A DNA stretch of 64,000 bases from Tomocerus qinae (lineage: Eukaryota > Arthropoda > Collembola > Entomobryomorpha > Tomoceridae), in the NCBI GenBank assembly GCA_020055645.1, contig CM034546.1:27094001-27158000 (forward strand), read 5' to 3'. Made by a program: the position numbers and the translations under genes. The notes beneath the pieces were generated by a model. The model had not been told where the DNA came from. It worked only from the letters and a program-made list of their open reading frames with translations, and did no database searches. Shown here piece by piece: positions 55,900-64,000 of this stretch; position 1 is the first letter of the stretch; the number at the start of each line of letters is the position of its first letter.

Positions 55900-57600
55900 A
55901 CTTTTAAGGTTATGTAACACAACGTCTGATTAAATGCAGTAAAATTTTCATAAAAAATTCATCAGGATGTCATTTACTTTCTGTTTACAAATCAGGCTCC
56001 TAACCTTTGGAGACTGTAGACACATTGACCCATAGTATAAACGTTGCAAACAGCAAATTAAACATAATGAAGACATGAAAGACTCACAGTCCAATGTCCA
56101 AAATTTTAGTCTTTTGACGCACTGTTTCAAAAATAATTTACATATACACATAAATATTTAACCCCATTATAAAATACTAGGCGGTCACAGGGCCCAGGCC
56201 CTGTTAGAAATAAAGTTAGTGTGTATTCCGGGGCAGTATTGTACGATTTAAGTAGAATGCAATTCAGATGCATAGATGTTTTACATTAATTCCAATTGAC
56301 CGTTTCACGGTTTCTAATTTAGTAGGCCAAAGATAGAGATTAACGTTGATAGAGAGTCAAAAATTATTCCAAAACTACGCCTTACTAAGACCGAATCAAC
56401 TTTTTGGGTTGAAGTAAGAAAGTGACTGTGATAGGTATTTGTGCAACCACTGTCGTACTTCAACCAACTTTTGTTTTTAAATTGAAATGTGGGCATGATA
56501 TGTTCTCTGGGCACCCACCATGATCACTTGGCTAAGGGTCTGCGTCACCCAATTGACAATAGGCGGTCACAGGACCCAGGTCCTGTAGGACATGAGGCTA
56601 GTGCATCTACAAACAATTTTGTAAGAATTATGGTTTCTAATAGACCAATTACACCGGCATTCAATTGGGTTCATCACTAATATAATGTACCGGTCACATG
56701 ACCCAAGTCCTGTTTTAAATAAAGCTAGTGTGTATTCCGGGGCAATATTGTACGATGGGTAGAATGTATTTGATGTAGTCAAAAAATATTCCAAAACTTC
56801 GCCTTAGTACGGCCTAGGGTCAACCTTTTTTTAGAAAGAGAATTTGACTATTGGCAAATCACTCCGGTTACCCACCACATTTTTGACTCGGATACTTTTA
56901 ATCACCATTATACATACTGCCATCACTGGACAATGGACCATTTTAAGGCCGAGTTAGCCTTAATTAGCAATGTAGCGCCAAGCGATTAATTAAAATATTG
57001 AGTGTTTTTTATTGTAATTTTAGCTCATCGCTTGAGGAAGCGAGCTTATAGAACCGCACAGTCTGTGCGTACGTCCCTCCTTCTGTCCCCACGATAACTT
57101 TCGAATGCAAAGACGGATATTGACCAAACTTGGCAAAAACGATGCCTAAATGGACCAGTAACGATCCCTATTGATTTTGGGACAAATCGGTCCATTGGTT
57201 GCTGAGATACCGCGCGCTCACTTTGTTTCATTTTGATAGTCAAAGTAGAAAATGGGTATTAAAACGTTCAATTACGTTTACTATAAATTGTTTGCGAAAA
57301 ATATTTCACCCCGCTCCTACCAAATTAAAGATTTATTTTGATAGTGAAATATACCTTATTTTAAAACTTTTTGATTTTGATAGTCAATTATGATCCATAT
57401 TGATCTAATTTGAATTACTGTAGAATTTAGTAATCAACAGATAAGTATATAGAAATTTGGTCAAGGAGGGGGGGCGCAACCAAAAATGATGTTAAAAATA
57501 ATAAATCCTCTTTTTCTCAGATTTAGGGGGCGCTGCGCTCCCCCCTCCACCCCCTACTGGATACGTGCTTGGTAATCAATCCTATTTCTACTATCATTCT
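55900..57600. other. Repeat-rich stretch, no intact gene
   Basis: 56010-56110 is a remnant of the receptor-like membrane exon (matching 44650-44740). 56185-56270, 56560-56630 and 56690-56790 are three copies of a 'ggtcacaggacccaggtcctgt..agtgtgtattccggggca' repeat. 57020-57250 is the dispersed repeat also at 52205. 57449-57571 is a truncated copy of the hAT MITE at 30065. Confidence 0.6.
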
Positions 57601-58254
57601 ACCAAAAATGTGTACATGGTCGCCTTTACTCAGGTTAAAAATGTGACCCTAGTGGGTGGGCAGAGTATGTTACCGATCGCCAATATGCTATTTTAATACA
57701 AACATATTGACTCAGGCATCGAAAATCTCTTGCAACCTGCATGGTTGCTGTGGAAATCGGCCCTCGCCCCGCCCCCAAGGTAGGAGGAGCTTACTTGTTC
57801 TCAGCCAATAGAATGTCAAGATCCATTCGGGGGCGTGGCTAATTGGCGGAGCTTAAGTGTGGAAATCAGCCAGTGAGCGGGGCCTATTACACTGGAAATT
57901 AAAAATTTTTCGATGCCTATTGACCCTACGCCTACGTAGTAGTAAGAGGAAATTTTAGAATATTTTTTGACTGTTGGAGTAAGTCATTGAGCATACTATT
58001 ATACCATTAATGTATATCATATATATTATACATTGTGATGGTCGACATTATATTCAGGATTCCAAAAATGTATCTCACAAGAAAATCGGGTAAGAACTTT
58101 AGACAGAATTCCAAGAATTGTAAAGCAATTTTTACATGTATTTATATTTTGATGATCATCAGAGATTTCTAAATCTGAGGTACTGGGAGCTTAAGGTCCT
58201 GGTGCATACAAACGTAAATGATCTCTTGACTATCATATTCCTTTAATTCCTTAT
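57601..58254. other. Intergenic with a locally GC-rich island
   Basis: 57740-57890 is conspicuously GC-rich for this window (ggccctcgccccgcccccaag, cattcgggggcgtggc). No ORF or exon recognised; it probably comes from a mobile element. Confidence 0.4.
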
Positions 58255-58586
58255 TAACTTTTTTGGGAAAGTGCTAAAAGATCCGAGATTACTGATCCAA
58301 CACCCATAAAGTTAATTCAATAAAGATTCATCGGAACTTATTCTAGAGGTTATATTTTAACAATTTCACATCTTTGATTGGAAGATACACGGATCACAAA
58401 ATGAAAATACAGGAATATGTATCAATTTCAAGTTTCAAACGATGATATCTTCAAGTCAGAGACCAAAATGTGAAATTTTCAAAGTATAATCTTTAGAATA
58501 AGTTTTAAAGAATCTTTTTTGCGCTTACTACATGGGTGTAGGACCAGTAATCTCAGATCCTTTAGGACTTTCCCAAAAAAGTACGA
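58255..58586. mobile_element. Foldback element with ~120-bp inverted arms
   Basis: The left arm from 58255 (ttttgggaaagtgctaaaag, gatccgagattactg..cc, ACACCCAT) is mirrored by the right arm ending at about 58586 (cccatgggtgta-like, cagtaatctcagatcc, tttaggactttcccaaaaaa) at roughly 80% identity, around a centre near 58415. Neither arm is coding. Confidence 0.78.
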
Positions 58587-59259
58587 ATTTTCGCGATTCC
58601 CATTCACCGTCAATGATAATTTTTGCTGGTTACCTAGCAGCGTCCCTATTTGTGGCAAAAACAGTCTTTTGAAATCTGCACCACTGCCTTAAACGGTTCA
58701 AGTTGCTTTACAGAATCGAAAACTGACTCACCTTTTTGGGAATGTAACTTTTATTAAAACCAATTCAAAATTCAAAACATCAATGTAAATGGCCAAATTG
58801 AATTTTCCCGCACATGAAGTAACAGAAATCTTGAGCGCACTTAAAGCTGGAAATTTTTTATACAGAATGCATGCATTGTTCCTGTTATGAAATTTTTTGT
58901 GCCTTGCAAGTCGTAGGAGACTATAGACCGCGCAGTGCATAATTGTGTACTGCCACCAATAATTGTTCTGCTTTGGACGTGTTGGAATTTGCCTCATTAT
59001 GTAAGTTATTATGTGCTTGACTGCGTTTTAGAATTACGGCAAATCAACACACGGAAGTACAAACATACAAACGGAATTGTCACGTGACTGACTTTTGCCG
59101 TTTATCTAATAGTAGTGATAGTGATAAGTAGCTCCCAGCATACGCGACTCGATTTCGAAAGGCATTATATTATAATAAAAATGACTTCTTGGATCAACGC
59201 GGTAAAATTTAAATGTGCTCTACTAACCATACATAGATATATAGGTAGGTAAAGTTTTT

Positions 59260-60200
59260 CAAGTTTACGATTATATTACAGAATTTTCTAAAACATTTCA
59301 ACTTAAATAAGTGGTCTAAAGCTAGTTCTTCATTTCATTACTAATTACATACCAGTTTGCAAATACAATCGAGTTTTCAATTTAATAGGAAATAATCCCC
59401 GAGTGTAATTTATGAAAATTTAGAAAACCACTAAAATAAATGTTTTTAAAAAGAATTTAAGTTTTATAAAACAAATGTCTCAATTCATACAAAATAACTT
59501 ACATCCAAAATACAGATTCTCCTAACCTAAATCTTAAAGACTACAAGACTGATCTTTTGGGTAGCAAATACTTTCTGAAAGTAAGCAATTTAAAATCGTC
59601 TGCACAATGTTACGTCTGGTCGAAATTTCAAGTCGTTTATTTTAAGATCACTGCTTCCAATTGAATAAATTAGTTGCTAAACTGTTAGAATTACAAACGC
59701 GCAGCTCAATACTCCTGAGACTTTGGATCCATTGCAGGAATTCACAAACACAAATATTCCTTCCTCAGAATTCCAATAAAATGGAATGCATCCAATATTG
59801 TAAGCCAAGTTGACATAATTCGCGAAGCAAGAATGAAATGAATTCTTTCCATTTGCTTTTATTTCAATTGTCTGCTATTTAAAATATTTTTATTCATATC
59901 TTTACAATCAAGGAATAAAGGATATTTTGTCAAAAATGATCAAAATTTTCAGATTTTTATACTTTTTTGACAAAAAATCCTCTTTTGCTTGGAATTTAGG
60001 CGAGTTCTGCTTCTGGTTGGTATGTACAAATCCATCTTTCTTTCACTGAAATTCTCAAATGCCTGTCCTGTCAGGGCATGAAAAACCCAAAACCCTCACC
60101 AAAAGCAAAAACCCATGGATTTTTCATACCCTGTGCCTGTGGTTTATATGCATACCAGTTTTACAACATTAGATTACACTGAAATAAATGAGCTGACAAA
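59260..60200 (-). pseudogene. Third copy of the receptor-like segment, decayed (copy C)
   Basis: 59260-59670 matches 22310-22775. 59670-59905 matches 24610-24850, including the start exon: IGCIPFYWNSEEGIFVF is still readable, but the N-terminus has an in-frame stop. 60140-60240 matches 25860-25975. The 1.84-kb stretch with the 20-bp array in copy A is absent here. No functional gene. Confidence 0.6.
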
Positions 60201-60565
60201 TATTGAAGTTTTTCACAGTTAATAAAGTTTTGGAATTTCTGGTTAACTTACTATCAAGGTTTCGACTATGAAATACCACTATCGGGAAGTTTCCCATTTC
60301 CCACTGGGAAATGTGGGTATCAAAATGGAGTGGGAAATGAGTAGTGTGGGAAATAGTAGGAAATAGAGAAAAAATTGCGCCAAAATTCAAATTTTTTGGC
60401 TTTATTTCCCATATTTCCCACTATTAACTAACATTAACCACAATTTCCCGCATTTCCCGGACGTCCAACAAACAGAGGTGGGAAATGGGAATATTCGCAA
60501 CTCTGCTTACTATCCATTTTAATTACTTCCGCTTCCTTCTCGTGTATAGGTAATAGGCAGGACGG

Positions 60566-60596
60566 CAGAATACTATAGATTAGGGTGGTCCCATTC
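60566..60596 (+). repeat. Putative P-element terminal inverted repeat
   Basis: Position and content match the 31-bp terminal repeat of Drosophila P elements: CA at the outer end and GGTGGTCCC ending at base 27. The partner repeat must lie beyond 64000. Confidence 0.55.
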
Positions 60597-60872
60597 CCAT
60601 GTAAACACGATGCCCCAAAAGCAAAAAATCAGGTTCGAGTTACCCTTGCAAATGAAATGACGTCATTATTTCACAGATTCTCAGGTTCACATACATACTC
60701 AGCGGACTTTATTACAGAAATGAAATCATACATCCCTAAAATTCCAATTTCATATCATGCATATTATTATGAATATGAATATTTAGTATTTAGGCACAAG
60801 TTTTAAGTTATACTATAAAATACCAGAGTAAATACATATTTTGAGAAGCCTAATAATTAATTTTCATTTTTC

Positions 60873-63800
60873 TCAAAACTTATATGTATTTTTACAGACA
60901 TAGTATAAAGTTTTTTTACCTACTCTTGAGGAACTGTTAGATTTTTTCACATTTTTTCGTTCAGAGCTACTTATATCTGCACAATCCAAAGACATTCTTC
61001 TAACATTATTCGACGGGTTTTGGTTCAGATAATTTATTCTAATGCAAAGTCGAACTTTGGTAAACTCTTTGACAACAAATTCATCAATATGGGGATATTT
61101 TAGTAGCAACCCTTTGGTAATAATGCTAGAGATCCCCCTAACATGTTTAATCTTTTCATCCGAAAAGTGAGACCTGAAATACATTTCACAGTTTTTTACC
61201 CATTCCATCAGCAAATCACTAGGAACCATAAGCCCACCTCTTGAGAGTTCTTTAATCCAAGAAGATCCTATAGACGTATCATATCCTTCTCCAGGTTGAT
61301 TTTTATTGGCATAATAACATCTGCTGATGCTACCGTAGTTCAAATTGTACTTTCTTTTGGAAGCAGAAGCTATGTACCCTGCCAAGTAATGCAAGGCTGC
61401 TTTTGCAACTTCAGTGTCTTCCTCAAGATTGCACAGTGGAATATCATCGTTCAGTAGTCCATAGGTTTCTAATTCAGCGATATCATGCGCAGTGTTATGA
61501 TCTTCTTGAGACAACTCTAACAGGCGACGGCTGATGTAATACATATCTTCTTCAAAATAGTTGACATTAGATCCTCGAGGTGCTTTCACCTTTGATCCCA
61601 GGAGTACAAGCTTCAGTCGATTTTTGAAATCCACAGGCGACAGGGAATCATGGTATCTTTCAATTGATCTTATTACTGAAAATAAACTTTCCAATGGATC
61701 CTGATTCAATCTTCGCGTCAAAATATATGTAACATTAAACTTTTCTTTCAGTTCCTTGTATGGACCTTGAAGCGAAAGTATAGATATTAGTATTCCCATC
61801 TGAAAGGGAAGTAGCGTTTTTCTTGGAACCATTTCCTGTGATTTTTTATTAAACATTCTCACTCTCATTGATTCAGTCATCTCATAAACTCTTCTCAGTG
61901 CTAAGTCTTGCTTCTCTATTTTCATTCCATATCCACTATGAATTTCATTGTCATTATCTACTGGAAACTGAGAATTCAATATGTCAAAATATTCGTCAAA
62001 AGTTTTAAAAAACTCTGATATTTCCGGTTCGTCCTCAAAACAAAACTTACTTAAAGTTGCTGAGTGGTTGGATAGCACTTTGGCAGCTTTAGAAACGTTC
62101 ATGCGTTCCGCACCCCTAACTTCAATAAGATCTTGAGTTAATCTTGGGGCGACTTGAAGCTCACTATTGTCGTAGTTGACTAGAGTTTGCAAAGTATCTT
62201 TTGTAATTAGCGTTCCAGACTTTAACATTATTCCATGATCAACAGTGTGGTTACGCAACAGTTTTATCATATGGGGACCATCAGGAAATATAAAGATATT
62301 TCTATCCATACATTGTGGGTTTGTAAAACTATACTTTGTAAGAGATATTCCCAGTTCATTATGGAGATCTCTGTTTGATCCTCCCAAATCGCTTATTAAA
62401 CCACACACTTTAAAATTAATCTGTTCTAATTTACATATAATTTCTATGATCAAGGGTTTTGTTACTTCCTGATCAAATTCAAAGTAGAAGGGCTGTTCCC
62501 AAGGCTTACCACAAAGGCCTCTAAGAAATATCACTTGAACTTTCTTACATGGTCCAATTACCATGTCTAGAGATGTACCCATTACCACTGATGAGTCCAG
62601 AGACATTTCATCACAACAAATTGCACAAAGTCGTTGAAAGTCATCCATAGATTCTCCCTCTCCTTTCATAACAGTCAGTACATCATGCAATATCCCGTTT
62701 TCGCAAGAAAACTTTTGTGCCCACCGTTTCAATGTACTTGCTCCGGGGAGGGGGATCTTCCAAACCTCTCTAATGGTCTCGTACGCCTTTCGAGATATTG
62801 CAAATAGAGACAAGCTTTTTGCGATATCGTCAGGTTCCCAATTTACTTTCTTAGATCCAGAAAATTTTGATAGTTGCATTGGAGAAAATATAGATTTAAC
62901 TGAAGTTAATAAGCGACTGTCCGTTGAAGAATTCTTGGTTTGCATCGACGATTGGATTTTAATGTTTGCAATTGCAATCTTCTTTTTAAGGCGTCCTTCC
63001 AAAATTTTTATAATTGATAATTTTCTCTTAAGATACTGTTCCTTTTTTTGAACATTTAGCAATTTAACTGTCAGATTCCTCTTTTGATAGTAAAATTGTT
63101 GATGCTGGTTTTTTTCATATAACTTGATTGAATTCTGAGTTTCTGTAATTAATTATTAAAAACAGTAAATGTAATGGTTAAGGATAACGGGCAAACCGTT
63201 CTGGCTACCATATTACATTTTTTATAAGTCGACTTAAATCTCACAAACAACCAGGCTGGCATTAAAGTGTAGATTCTGCTCCGAAAGAGTATTTCATTTT
63301 TTTCGAATCTAGTGGTATAGTGTAATTTCAATTTTACTCGGAACTTCCTGTGTAAAGTTTTACATTTTCTTTCGGAATGGGGATGTAAGGAAATGGGATT
63401 TATTTAATTCGAATCTATCCTTTTTTAAGTCCTGGTTGTTTCTGAGGTTTTATAGGGATTTAAAAGTTTTAAGGAAATGCTATTAGTTTCGTTTATTAGT
63501 GGAATAGTTTTACTGCAACCTGTGGAAAAGTCACAACTGAGAGTACTTATAGAATTTGATTCATCATCTGTAAAAGGCTCCAAACAGACAGGTGCAGAAA
63601 CGGACATATCTGGTGGTCCCATGCTGTCGACAAGAGGATGAACGATTGAATCTAAAAAATCGGTTGAAAATATTTATTAAAAATCGATCAGTTTAATTTT
63701 AAAAGCAGAAAAGCCTGTATGTATTATTAATTAATATATTATTCATATTTTAGATCATTACCACAAGTTTTTGAATTACCGTTTTCAGACATGGAATCAT

Positions 63801-64000
63801 GCGAAGTCCTCCTCGACACATTAGTTGTTCTAACGACTGATAATTTTTGCAATGGAAGATTTAAAGTGGGTACGACTCCAGGTTTTAAAATCTTTCTTTC
63901 CTTCAAATTAAGCATCTTGTTCATTTTGTCTTTAATAAAGTCATTTTTGTGAAAATGGCGAGAACACACTACAGCAGTTTTTGTATTAATTCGATCTGCC
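60873..64000 (-). CDS. P-element/THAP9-like transposase, partial at the N-terminus
   Basis: The THAP-domain exon runs from the window edge to the donor TGTG|GTAATG near 63764 (AVVCSRHFHKNDF, then LKPGVVPTLNLP, the Cys-x2-His end and PxxxVPT-like box). A second exon starts at about 63651 after TTTTTTAG. The main exon is 63142 (acceptor TTACAG) to 60873. The main exon opens with a Leu/Lys coiled coil. It keeps likely catalytic carboxylates D151 (CCDEMSLDSS), D225 (ISDLGG) and E458 (NQDPLESLFSVIRS), plus the FPDGPHMIKLLRN box at 260-271 (numbered from the TTG at 63062). More than 720 codons are uninterrupted, so activity is plausible. The exon 2 donor was not pinned down. Confidence 0.88.

Larger units (their letters stand above)
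60566..64000 (-). mobile_element. P-type transposon, left end to window edge
   Basis: The left terminus is inferred at 60566. Reading inward it begins 'cagaatac' and carries 'agggtggtccca' 16 bases in, the same place and nearly the same sequence as the GGTGGTCCC part of the Drosophila P terminal repeat. The transposase gene reads on the minus strand from the right edge to 60873. The right end is outside the window, so the target duplication cannot be checked. Confidence 0.7.

Noticed and set aside
60169-60505. A 73-codon minus ORF and 'tttccca' palindromes next to the P element
   Set aside because: The ORF translates 'gggaaatgg' repeats; probably a small mobile repeat, but ends and duplication could not be fixed.
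62245-63051. Plus-strand ORFs opposite the P transposase
   Set aside because: Antisense to a clearly conserved coding exon.

Overview
This is an AT-rich eukaryotic window with spliced genes (GT-AG introns, readable exons) and a heavy transposon load: BEL/Pao, P, hAT, piggyBac, Helitron, Tc1/mariner-type MITEs and a LINE. It most resembles an invertebrate, probably arthropod, genome. A springtail-like hexapod is my best guess, but that is inference only. Almost every gene lies on the minus strand.

Layout. 0-6.8 kb: first exon of a CARD-only gene, a 240-bp dimeric satellite, and several hAT-type insertions, one with a second element nested inside. 6.77-13.46 kb: a complete BEL/Pao LTR retrotransposon with apparently identical 528-bp LTRs, a 5-bp target duplication and several coding breaks. 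14-21 kb: a three-exon PSI-domain membrane protein, a decayed Hsp70-like gene next to an atlastin/GBP-like helical exon (separated by a TA-flanked MITE that carries a tRNA-like stretch), and a protein kinase with an N-terminal HEPN-like domain. 21-32 kb: pieces of a multi-pass membrane gene family, a 35-copy 20-bp tandem array, and a two-exon CARD-only gene whose intron holds a piggyBac remnant. 33-40 kb: MITEs and a three-exon membrane-anchored serine protease. 40-60 kb: a second and a third copy of the same multi-pass-gene/CARD segment, enlarged by a Helitron, hAT elements and minisatellites. 60.5 kb to the end: a P-type transposon with a 729-codon open transposase exon and upstream THAP exons, running off the right edge.

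How it fits together. The 21-32 kb, 40-56 kb and 59-60 kb stretches, plus 0-1.5 kb, are diverged copies of one duplicated segment. Comparing copies gives empty sites that date and delimit many insertions. Most other exons in the copies have decayed. The small CARD protein (about 95-97 residues) has not: across its first exon the outermost copies differ at 11 codons, all synonymous. CARD-only proteins, a HEPN-kinase, an atlastin/GBP-like exon and a divergent Hsp70 lie within about 40 kb. This suggests, without proving, a cell-death or innate-defence neighbourhood. The CARD family and the HEPN-kinase are the two observations I would follow first.
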